A stretch of 12,655 bases of DNA, taken from the NCBI GenBank assembly GCA_033764095.1, contig JANRJF010000287.1, positions 1 to 12,655 on the forward strand, in the 5' to 3' direction. Below are positions 1 to 6,052 of this stretch, piece after piece. A model generated the notes under the pieces. That model was not told the DNA's origin, ran no database searches, and worked only from the letters and a program-made list of their open reading frames with translations. Source of the stretch: JBDTMT01 sp033764095 (GTDB lineage Bacteria > Desulfobacterota > Binatia > HRBIN30 > CADEER01). The translations under genes were made by a program, and so were the position numbers. Numbering within the stretch: the stretch's first letter is position 1; every line of letters begins with the position of its first letter.

Positions 1-572
1 CGCTCGCCGCCGCCGCCGCCGCGGTGTTCGCCATCGCCGGCTATCGCGAGATCGGCCATCGCGCCGAGCTCAAGCGCGCCAACGACACCATTGCCGGCCT
101 GCAGCAGGGCCTGCGCGCCACCAACGGGACGCTGGAGACCGTCACCGCGACGCTGGCGCAGCGCGAGGCCGACCTCACCGCGCTGCGGCTGACGCTGGCG
201 CAGGCGCAGGCGGCGCTCTCGGTGGTGCAGCAGCGCGATCTGCAGATGGTGGCGCTGCGCGAGACCAAGGACGCCCCACCCGCCGCCGGCCACGTCCTGC
301 TCAGCCCGCCGACCGGCAAAGCGCTCTTCTACGCGTTCGACCTGCCGCCGGTGCCGCCCGACCGGGTCTACGAGCTGTGGTGGATCACCGAGAAGGACGG
401 CCCGGTGCGCGCCGCCGTCTTCCATCCCGACGAACGCGGCGTCGGCCGCGTCGAGGCGCTTCTGCCGACCGGCGCCGGCGCCCTGCAGGCCGCCGCGGTC
501 ACCGTCGAGCGTGCCGGCGGCGTGCCGAAACCGGAAGGCCCGATGGTGCTGCTCGGCCCGGTGAAGTCGTGA
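1..572 (+). CDS. Anti-sigma factor, RskA C-terminal family (5' truncated)
   Basis: The reading frame is open from base 3 to the TGA at 570-572, so the gene begins before the window. The visible part starts in an Ala-rich membrane segment (LAAAAAAVFAIAGY), followed by about 55 residues of predicted coiled coil rich in L, A, Q and E, then an RskA-like extracytoplasmic domain of about 100 residues with the typical stretch YAFDLPPVPPDRVYELWWI and a Gly/Pro-rich end (GVPKPEGPMVLLG). In this family the missing N-terminal part holds the ECF sigma factor and this domain lies outside the cytoplasmic membrane. The partner sigma gene would be expected just upstream, outside the window. Domain identity is by recognition of the pattern; no search was run. 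Confidence 0.85.
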   Translation, partial: LAAAAAAVFAIAGYREIGHRAELKRANDTIAGLQQGLRATNGTLETVTATLAQREADLTALRLTLAQAQAALSVVQQRDLQMVALRETKDAPPAAGHVLLSPPTGKALFYAFDLPPVPPDRVYELWWITEKDGPVRAAVFHPDERGVGRVEALLPTGAGALQAAAVTVERAGGVPKPEGPMVLLGPVKS

Positions 573-581
573 GCGCTGGTT

Positions 582-619
582 CCCTCCCGCGCAGCGCGGC
601 GGAGGGCTAGGGTGGGGGT
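582..619. repeat. Palindromic REP-like element between genes
   Basis: CCCTCC (582-587) pairs with GGAGGG (601-606), with inner CGCG/GCGC pairing around a short loop. It is followed by the G-rich tail CTAGGGTGGGGGT. This stem-plus-tail resembles a class of short dispersed intergenic repeats in high-GC bacterial genomes. It fills most of the 62-base gap before the next gene and could also act as a terminator, but there is no T tract. Only one copy is in this window. Confidence 0.55.
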
Positions 620-634
620 CTTGTCGGAGGGGTC

Positions 635-1645
635 ATGATCAGATGCGCGCTCATCCTCATACTCGTCGCCGCGACCACCGTCGCGCCGGTGGCCAACGGC
701 GCCGATGCCGGCGGCACGGCGGTGTGCCAGGTGGACGGCGACATCGCGCCGGCGACGCGCGCGGCGCTGCAGGACAGGGCGCTGAGCTTCGTCCGCGCCG
801 CGCTCGGCGCGCTGCCGCAGACCGCCTATGCGATGATGGCGCCGGAGGCGCAGAAGCGTACGACGGCGCAGATGTTCGGTGCGCGGGTGCGCGAGTTGAG
901 CACCTCCGGACCGTTCGACAACCTGCGCACCGCGCATGCCTACCTGATCAGCGGCGTCGCCCCCGGTTCGACGCAGCCGCGCGCCCTCTGCGGGTCGCTG
1001 GCGGACGGCAACTGGGTCTCGGTCGCGCTGCAGCCCGGGTCGGAGCAGGCCTACGTCGTGGTGAGCGGCGACACCCGCAACAACCAGTGGGCGTTCACCC
1101 TGTGGCTGGTACCGGACGGGGACGAGTGGCGCGTGCTCAACTTCCACGCCGGGATCTCGGCGATTGCCGGCCGCACGCCGGAAGACCTCCTCGCGCTCGT
1201 GCGCAGGGAGCGCGAGGCCGGCCGCGCGTTCAATGCCGCGATCGCGCTCGCCGCCGCGCGCGACCTGACCAATCGCGGCCCGACCTTCCAACTCGGCATC
1301 AGCCAAGCACTGCAGGCGGAGGCCGACCAGCTCACGGTGCCGGCCGAGTTGCGCGGGACGCCGCCGTTCACCTGGACGATGAAGGGCCGATCCTTCACCG
1401 TCGCCGGCGCCGGCATGATCGGCGTCGGGAAGGAGATCGGCATTCTCTTCGTGCTGCCGCACAAAACCTGGACCAACGACCAGGAGGCCGCGGCGGCAAA
1501 CCGCGCCTTCATCGAGGCCTTCCGCGCCGCGCATCCGGACTACGCGCGTGCCTTCGACTTCCTGGTGGCGCGCGCGATGAAACCCGACAACTCCCCCGGC
1601 CCCACGACCCGGTACGACAACGGCAAGGGGTTCGTGGCGAAGTGA
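635..1645 (+). CDS. Exported protein of unknown function, possible NTF2-like N-terminal half
   Basis: 336 residues. The ATG at 635 has GGAGG at 626-630 with a 4-base gap. Residues 1-23 form a signal peptide (a basic start, then ALILILVAATTVAPVA, then a small-residue cleavage region near NGADA), so the protein is probably periplasmic. Residues about 40-185 alternate helix with strands and contain WVSVAL, AYVVVSGD and EWRVLNFHAG, which looks like an NTF2-like fold (inference). Two cysteines remain after cleavage, C31 and C119, which could form a disulfide. The C-terminal half (about 190-336) includes a strand-rich piece (FTWTMKGRSFTVAGAGMIGVG) and FVLPHKTW. No catalytic motif was recognised. 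The terminator-like region at 1647-1721 follows. Confidence 0.8.
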   Translation: MIRCALILILVAATTVAPVANGADAGGTAVCQVDGDIAPATRAALQDRALSFVRAALGALPQTAYAMMAPEAQKRTTAQMFGARVRELSTSGPFDNLRTAHAYLISGVAPGSTQPRALCGSLADGNWVSVALQPGSEQAYVVVSGDTRNNQWAFTLWLVPDGDEWRVLNFHAGISAIAGRTPEDLLALVRREREAGRAFNAAIALAAARDLTNRGPTFQLGISQALQAEADQLTVPAELRGTPPFTWTMKGRSFTVAGAGMIGVGKEIGILFVLPHKTWTNDQEAAAANRAFIEAFRAAHPDYARAFDFLVARAMKPDNSPGPTTRYDNGKGFVAK

Positions 1646-1646
1646 G

Positions 1647-1721
1647 AGGTTGTTAGGTTGTTGGTTGTTCGGTCGGAAACGGCCGGACCCTGCTCATCTC
1701 TGACCCAGCAACGAACAACCT
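1647..1721. terminator. Candidate bidirectional terminator with tandem and inverted repeats
   Basis: AGGTTGTT occurs twice in tandem (1647-1654, 1655-1662). GGTTGTTCG (1663-1671) is perfectly repeated in inverse orientation as CGAACAACC (1712-1720). A smaller hairpin, CGGTC/GGCCG around GGAAAC, lies inside the loop (about 1670-1685). The element sits between the convergent genes ending at 1645 and 1694, and its right arm lies in the last codons of the receiver gene. It lacks a clear T tract on either strand, so a repeat origin is as likely as a terminator role. Confidence 0.45.
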
Positions 1722-2062
1722 GCTCCCGGCAGCAGGCGCGCCAGCTCCTCGTAGTCGATCGGCTTGCGGCGCAGGATCAGGTAGTCGCGCCGCGCCGCTT
1801 CGGCGGCCAGGTAGTTGCTGGTGTAGCTGGTCACCATCACCACCGGGACCGCCGGGTGCGAGGCATGGAAGCGGTCGGCGAAGGCGAGGCCGCTCTCGCC
1901 CTCGAGCTGGTGATCGAGGATCAGCATGGTCAGTCGCTCCAGCGTGGCGAGCGGCGGCAGGTCGGACGGACGGGCGAACGTGCCGACGGCATAGCCGTCG
2001 TCGCGCAGGTGTTCGGCAAGCGCACTGCGGAAATCGTCATCGCGATCAAGGAGCAGGACCAT
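1694..2062 (-). CDS. Stand-alone response regulator receiver (CheY-like)
   Basis: 122 residues starting MVLLLDRDDD. The pattern is that of a receiver domain: acidic pocket D8/D9, phospho-acceptor D50 in LILDHQLEG, the conserved hydroxyl position at T78 in MVTSYTS, and K100 in RRKPID. No DNA-binding or enzymatic output domain follows; the protein ends about 20 residues after the lysine. The ATG at 2062 was chosen because it gives the normal start of beta-1; it lies inside the end of the kinase gene (17-base overlap) and has no clear ribosome binding site, so it is probably translated by coupling. A longer frame (from 2161) would add 33 residues that do not look like a receiver. Likely the partner of the upstream kinase, passing phosphate on or acting by protein contact. 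Confidence 0.85.
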   Translation of the reverse strand: MVLLLDRDDDFRSALAEHLRDDGYAVGTFARPSDLPPLATLERLTMLILDHQLEGESGLAFADRFHASHPAVPVVMVTSYTSNYLAAEAARRDYLILRRKPIDYEELARLLPGAGCSLLGQR

Positions 2063-3605
2063 CGTCAGCCAGCAGTCGGGGGCCGTCGAGCGGTAGTTCG
2101 ATCCAGAAGCAGGTTCCGCCGCCGGGGCGCGGCGCATGCTCGATGGTGCCGCCGTGCGCATGGACCAGTTCCTTTGCGACCGCCAGGCCGAGACCCGTGC
2201 CCTCCGGTTTGGTGGTTTCGAAGAGCTTGAAGACGTCGAAATCGCTCGGAATTCCCTGGCCGCTGTCCGTCACCGTGATGCGGATGCGTCCCGCCGCCGG
2301 CAGCGCGGTGCTGAGGACGACATCGCCGGGACCGTCGCGCATGGCCTCGATGGCATTCTTGATCAGGTTGTCGAGGACGCGACGCAGCATGACCTCGTCG
2401 GCGCGCAGGGTTGGGAGCGGGCAACCCTCGACGAGCACCAGCCGGATGCCGTGCTCGCTGGCCAGCGGCTGCCAGAGATCGACGCAGGAGCCGAGGAACG
2501 GCGCCAGGGCGATGGCGCGCAGGTCGAGTCGCTGATCGCGGGTGAAGTCGTTGAACTCGCGGATCAGCGCCTCCAGGCGGCGCAGCGTGGCGAGGATCTG
2601 GGTCGCCGGCGCTTCGACCGGGGCGGTGGGCTGGAAATCGCCGCGCCGCGCGCGGCGCAGGATGAGTTGCGCCTGCATCGACAGCGCCGCCAGGGGATTG
2701 CCGAGGTCGTGCACGACCTTGGCGGTGATCGCCCCGATATCGGCCAGCCGCGCACGCTCGCTCGCGATGCGCTGCAGCTCGCGCAGCTCGCTCTCCGCCG
2801 CCAACCGCTCGGTGACGTCCTCGCCGATGCACAGCACGCCGTCCGGCCGGCCGCTGGCGTCCGGCAGCGTGCGGCTCGTCCAGGCGATCTGCCGCTCGCT
2901 GCCGTCGGCGGCGCAGAGCGCCCCGATCAGGTTGGGCTGAGGACGATTGCCCGCGCCGGTGCAGAGGATCCGCAGCCGCTCCCGATCGCGCGGCGCCACG
3001 AAGGTGAGCCAGTCGGCGCCGCGCGCCGACGGCAGCGCGCGCCCGGAGAGCGCGGTCAGCGCGGCGTTGAAGCGGATGACGCGGCCGTCGTGATCGAGCA
3101 CCAGCACGATCAGCGGCGTGGTCTCGATCAGCCGCTCGGCGAAGTCGCGCTCGTGGCGCAGCGCCTCCTCGAATCTGCGCCGCTCGCTCACGTCGCGCAG
3201 GATGGCCGTGTAGAGCACCTCGTCGCCCACCCGCGACTCGGACACCGACAGCTCGATCGGGAACACCTCGCCGCTCTTGCGCCGCCCCTCCACCGTGCGG
3301 ATGCGGCCGATCGCATGCGCCTCGCCAGTCGCTTCGTAGCGCGCCACGTAGCCGTCGTGCTCGTCGCGGTAGGGAGGCGGCATGAGCAGGCTGACGTTCC
3401 GCCCCAGCACCTCCGCGGCGCGATAGCCGAACACCGCCTCGGCGGCCGGATTGAACAGGCTGACGCGCGCCTGGCGATCGATCGCGACGATCGCATCGCG
3501 CGCCGTACCCAGGATCGCCTGCCAGCGCGCTTCGGCGACCTGCAAGTCGTGCAGGACCTGGATTTCTTCCGGATGCGATGTGGGCCGCTCGCGACGCTGG
3601 GTCAC
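2046..3605 (-). CDS. FixL-like sensor histidine kinase, two PAS domains, probable haem O2 sensor
   Basis: 519 residues, no membrane segment, so cytosolic. PAS1 spans about 25-140, PAS2 about 150-268, the HisKA helix holds H299 (KVVHDLGNPL), and the ATPase domain has the N box (LDNLIKNAIEAM, 411-422), G1 (DSGQGIP, 447-453), F (VFKLFETTKPEG) and G2 (GTGLGLAV, 469-476) boxes. PAS1 is closest to FixL: HDGYVARY at 83-90 matches the FixL HDSYISRY stretch carrying the haem-iron His, and R89, H97 and R103 match Bradyrhizobium FixL R206, H214 and R220 without gaps. This predicts haem and O2 binding (inference from known FixL residues). The GTG start is preceded by GAGGAG; no better ATG was found. It lies 82 bases after WS/DGAT on the same strand and overlaps the receiver gene. 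Confidence 0.92.
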   Translation of the reverse strand: MTQRRERPTSHPEEIQVLHDLQVAEARWQAILGTARDAIVAIDRQARVSLFNPAAEAVFGYRAAEVLGRNVSLLMPPPYRDEHDGYVARYEATGEAHAIGRIRTVEGRRKSGEVFPIELSVSESRVGDEVLYTAILRDVSERRRFEEALRHERDFAERLIETTPLIVLVLDHDGRVIRFNAALTALSGRALPSARGADWLTFVAPRDRERLRILCTGAGNRPQPNLIGALCAADGSERQIAWTSRTLPDASGRPDGVLCIGEDVTERLAAESELRELQRIASERARLADIGAITAKVVHDLGNPLAALSMQAQLILRRARRGDFQPTAPVEAPATQILATLRRLEALIREFNDFTRDQRLDLRAIALAPFLGSCVDLWQPLASEHGIRLVLVEGCPLPTLRADEVMLRRVLDNLIKNAIEAMRDGPGDVVLSTALPAAGRIRITVTDSGQGIPSDFDVFKLFETTKPEGTGLGLAVAKELVHAHGGTIEHAPRPGGGTCFWIELPLDGPRLLADDGPAP

Positions 3606-3687
3606 CGACTCCTCGGATGGCCCCGTAACATCGCACGTGCGGCAGACGGTTCAAAGCCATGCGACCGGCGGATCCGCGGCGCGGCCG

Positions 3688-5166
3688 TCACGCCGAGCGG
3701 CGTCGCGGCCGCGCGTGCGCGGGCACCCGCCGCGGCGTCGGTTTGCGCGGCCGCGCCAGGGCGCGCGGCGGCTCGGTGAGCGCGGCGTACTCGCGCTCCA
3801 CCGCGGTGACCAGCTCGTGCAGGTCGGGCAGCGCGTCCCAGTCGGCGTTGAAGCCCCAGTAGAGGCCGCCGGCATAGCTGAAGAGCGCGATGCCGAGCGC
3901 CTGGTGGGTGAACAGCGGCACCAGCGGATAGACGGCGCGCAGCGGCGCGCCGAAGAGGTACAGCGGCACCGGCGGTCCGGGCACGTTGGTCACCACCAGG
4001 TTGTACGGGGTGAGCCGCGCCCCGAGGCGCGCAAGCCGGGCGAAGAGGTCGCTGAACAGCCGCTCGCTGGCCGCCTCGAGCAGCTCGGTGCCGCGCCGTT
4101 GCTCGGAGCGTTTGACCGCCCGCATCGTCTCGACGACGCGGGCGAGGCGGCGGCGCGGGTCGCGCTCGTCGATCGGCAGCGGCGCCATCAGCAGCGAGAC
4201 GCGGTTGCCGAGCGCGTGATGCTCGGAGTTGGCGCGGATGCTGACCGGGATCATGGCGCGGAAGTCGACGCCGTCGACCGGCTCGCCGCGACGCCGCAGG
4301 AAGTCGCCCACCGCGCCGGCGGTGATCGCCAAGACGACGTCGTTGACCGTCGCGTCGTGCCGGCGCGCGGCGCGTTTCACCGCTGCGAGGTCGACGCGCA
4401 GCCAGTCGAAGCGCCGGTGCGGGCCGAGCGTGCCGTTCAGCACCGTCGATGCCGCCGGCGTCAGTCCGGTGCGCAGCGTCTCGCCGACGCTGCCGAGCGC
4501 GCGGCCGGCGGCGCCGAGGGTCTGCAGCGGCGCCGCCAGGGCGGTGGCCGAGGCACGCAGCAGCTCGAACGGCAGGCGGGCGCGGCGCAGCACCGCGTCG
4601 GCCAGCAGGCGCGCCGGAGTGGGTTGCGGGCGCGGCACGGCCGGCGCGCCGGCGGCGGCGTGGGGTTCGCGCTCGGGGCGCAGCAGCGCCCCCATCAGGT
4701 CGGCGCTGGCGATGCCGTCCACCATGCAGTGGTGCAGCTTGGCGATGACGGCGAAGCGGTCGCCGGCGACCCCCTCGACGAACCACAGCACCCAGAGCGG
4801 CTTGGCGCGGTCGAGCTGCTGCGACATGATGCGCCCGGCCAGGCGCTTCAACTGTCGCTCGTCGCCCGGCGCCGGCAGCGCGGCATGGCGGACGTGGTAG
4901 GCGAGGTTGAAGTGCGGGTCATCCACCCACACCGGATCGCCGAACAGCGGCGTCGTGGTGAGGCGCTCGCGGAAACGCGGCTGCGCCGCCAGCGCCTCGC
5001 CGGCCCGGGCGAGCACGCGCTCCATGTCGAGACCGCCATGCGCACCGCGCAACGGGCCCAGGTCGAAGAGCGCGACCGAGCCGACGTGCATGTGCGCGTC
5101 GTGATCCTCCAGCAGCAGGAAGCTGGCGTCGAGCGCCGTCAGTCGTTCGTAGAGTGCGGTCGGCAT
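3688..5166 (-). CDS. Wax ester synthase / diacylglycerol O-acyltransferase (WS/DGAT)
   Basis: 492 residues, usual length for the family. Transfers acyl groups from acyl-CoA to long-chain alcohols or diacylglycerol, making wax esters or triacylglycerol at the membrane or lipid-body surface. Motifs seen: the catalytic HHxxxDG (HHCMVDG, 145-151), PLW (123-125), ND (275-276), GNRVS (320-324), TNVPGP (393-398), and the late GIALFSYAGGLYWGFNAD stretch. The last 25 residues are an Arg/Pro-rich basic tail (RPRKPTPRRVP...), which could help membrane or nucleoid association (inference). The ATG is well supported by GGAAGGAGAG about 7 bases upstream. A candidate sigma-54 promoter (5340-5325) and an activator site (5410-5431) precede it. 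The alcohol substrate and the balance of WS against DGAT activity cannot be read from sequence. Confidence 0.95.
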   Translation of the reverse strand: MPTALYERLTALDASFLLLEDHDAHMHVGSVALFDLGPLRGAHGGLDMERVLARAGEALAAQPRFRERLTTTPLFGDPVWVDDPHFNLAYHVRHAALPAPGDERQLKRLAGRIMSQQLDRAKPLWVLWFVEGVAGDRFAVIAKLHHCMVDGIASADLMGALLRPEREPHAAAGAPAVPRPQPTPARLLADAVLRRARLPFELLRASATALAAPLQTLGAAGRALGSVGETLRTGLTPAASTVLNGTLGPHRRFDWLRVDLAAVKRAARRHDATVNDVVLAITAGAVGDFLRRRGEPVDGVDFRAMIPVSIRANSEHHALGNRVSLLMAPLPIDERDPRRRLARVVETMRAVKRSEQRRGTELLEAASERLFSDLFARLARLGARLTPYNLVVTNVPGPPVPLYLFGAPLRAVYPLVPLFTHQALGIALFSYAGGLYWGFNADWDALPDLHELVTAVEREYAALTEPPRALARPRKPTPRRVPAHARPRRRSA

Positions 5167-5324
5167 TGCGGCTCTCCTTCCGGCGTCGGCTCGGCGGCCG
5201 GCGGGTCGGGGGGCGGCACGGCTGGCGCCGCGCTCGGCTCGCGCGCTGGCCGCTCACTGGCCAGGCGCCCCTCGACCCCGCGCCACGTCGCCCTGCGCAT
5301 CTCCACCGTCATGCCGGTGAGGTC

Positions 5325-5340
5325 AGCAACGCCGATGCCA
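5325..5340 (-). promoter_or_regulatory. Candidate sigma-54 (-24/-12) promoter for WS/DGAT
   Basis: Read on the minus strand: TGGCATCGGCGTTGCT. Against the consensus TGGCACG-N4-TTGCW it differs at two positions, and the invariant GG and GC are exactly 10 bases apart (GG at 5339-5338, GC at 5327-5326). Expected start of transcription is near 5314. Its activator-like inverted repeat is centred exactly 82 bp upstream. Confidence 0.72.
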
Positions 5341-5409
5341 GCCGCCTGCGCATCTCGCCGGGCGCCCCGGCGCGCCGCGGCTTCCCGCTCGCAACAGCGC
5401 ATGGGGGCG

Positions 5410-5431
5410 GATTTCGCGCCGCCGCGAAGTC
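5410..5431. promoter_or_regulatory. Candidate activator (UAS) inverted repeat upstream of WS/DGAT
   Basis: GATTTCGC-N6-GCGAAGTC: a near-perfect palindrome (7 of 8 arm positions pair). Its core TTCGC-N6-GCGAA and its 6-base spacer are identical to the repeat at 8411-8432. The centre (5420.5) is 82 bp from the -24 GG of the WS/DGAT promoter (5338.5). Size and position are right for a dimeric NtrC-family activator. Confidence 0.68.
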
Positions 5432-5478
5432 GGGGTCGCGGCATGCGGTCGCCGTGTCGTGGTGCCGGACCGGCGGGT

Positions 5479-5500
5479 CCCTTCCCAGATGCGCGAAGCG
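5479..5500. promoter_or_regulatory. Second, degenerate copy of the activator repeat
   Basis: CTTCCC-N6-GCGAAG: the right half matches the conserved half-site and the left half has C for G. It is centred at 5489.5, 69 bp beyond the first site and 83 bp before the weak -24/-12-like sequence facing the CBS gene. It could be a second site for WS/DGAT or an autoregulatory site. Confidence 0.35.
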
Positions 5501-5570
5501 GCGCGGGGGGTGTTCCCAGGCGAGAGAACCGCGCGCGACGGCGCGATGTGCGGCGGAGAGCCGGCGGCAT

Positions 5571-5586
5571 CGGCACGCAAGTTGAA
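5571..5586 (+). promoter_or_regulatory. Weak -24/-12-like sequence before the CBS gene
   Basis: CGGCACGCAAGTTGAA matches TGGCACG-N4-TTGCW except for the first base and the -12 C (A here). The imperfect -12 GC is a real weakness, and predicted initiation near 5596 would leave almost no leader before the ATG at 5600. Kept because it lies 83 bp from a copy of the activator repeat. Confidence 0.25.
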
Positions 5587-5599
5587 CTACCAGCGCGCC

Positions 5600-6052
5600 A
5601 TGGTTGACGGGGAACTGCACGTTGCAGATGCGATGCAGAGCGAGGTGGTGACGATGACACCCGACGAGCGGCTCGACCTCGCGAGCGACCTCATGACGCT
5701 CGGTCGCATCCGCCACATGCCGGTGGTGGCGGCGGGCGAGGTGGTGGGCATGTTGACGCAGCGCGATCTGTTTCGTGCCGCCATCTCCTCGGTGCTGGAG
5801 CTGCGCCCGGCGGCGGAGCGCGAGTGGCTGCGCAAGATCCACATCGCCGAGGTGATGACCCAGCCGGTGATGACCGCGCGCGCCGACTGGCTGCTGCGCC
5901 GCGCCGTCGACGTCATGATCGAGCACCGCATCGGCTGCCTGCCGGTGGTCGAGGACGGCCGCCTGGTCGGCTTGTTGAGCGAGAGCGACTGCCTGCGCCT
6001 GCTGGCGCGGCTGCTGGCGCCGTCTGCCGCCGGCGCGCGGGTGGACGCATGA
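5600..6052 (+). CDS. Twin CBS-domain protein
   Basis: 150 residues if started at ATG 5600, which places the first CBS motif (HVADAMQSEVVTMTP) right after the N-terminus. CBS1 is about 7-62 (ending GEVVGMLTQRDLF) and CBS2 about 81-136 (IAEVMTQPVMT ... GRLVGLLSESDCL). Paired CBS domains bind adenosine nucleotides or S-adenosylmethionine and act as energy-state switches; here there is no attached catalytic domain. The frame stays open up to 5459, but those residues are low-complexity and lack CBS character. No good ribosome binding site is visible before 5600, so the start is moderately certain. The stop overlaps the start of the sigma-54 activator (ATGA), implying coupled translation and a joint role. 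Confidence 0.88.
   Translation: MVDGELHVADAMQSEVVTMTPDERLDLASDLMTLGRIRHMPVVAAGEVVGMLTQRDLFRAAISSVLELRPAAEREWLRKIHIAEVMTQPVMTARADWLLRRAVDVMIEHRIGCLPVVEDGRLVGLLSESDCLRLLARLLAPSAAGARVDA

Larger units (their letters stand above)
5167..5599. other. Divergent regulatory region between WS/DGAT and CBS genes
   Basis: 433 bases with no well-supported gene. It contains a strong candidate sigma-54 promoter toward WS/DGAT, an inverted repeat matching the one upstream of the diiron gene, a second degenerate copy, and a weak -24/-12-like sequence toward the CBS gene (each listed separately). If the WS/DGAT promoter is used, the transcript has a leader of roughly 150 bases. A minus-strand frame ending at 5139 crosses the region but does not look convincing as a gene. 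Confidence 0.6.

Noticed and set aside
368..1534. Long minus-strand frame opposite the anti-sigma and exported protein genes
   Set aside because: Arg/Gly/Ala-rich shadow of GC-rich coding sequence; no domain pattern, and the plus-strand genes have clear signal peptide and RskA features.
2136..3779. Long plus-strand frame opposite the kinase
   Set aside because: Low-complexity composition typical of antisense frames in high-GC genes; the minus strand encodes a complete two-PAS kinase.
5139..5402. Minus-strand frame of 87 codons overlapping the WS/DGAT start (shorter version from 5312, 57 codons)
   Set aside because: No ribosome binding site, Pro/Ala/Arg-rich without recognisable domain, and the sigma-54 promoter lies inside it. 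The 57-codon version would start 2 bases after the predicted transcription start, so a leaderless peptide cannot be fully excluded.
5605..5626. GGGGAACTGCACGTTGCA as a sigma-54 promoter
   Set aside because: Resembles the consensus by eye but GG and GC are not 10 bases apart, and it lies within the CBS coding sequence.
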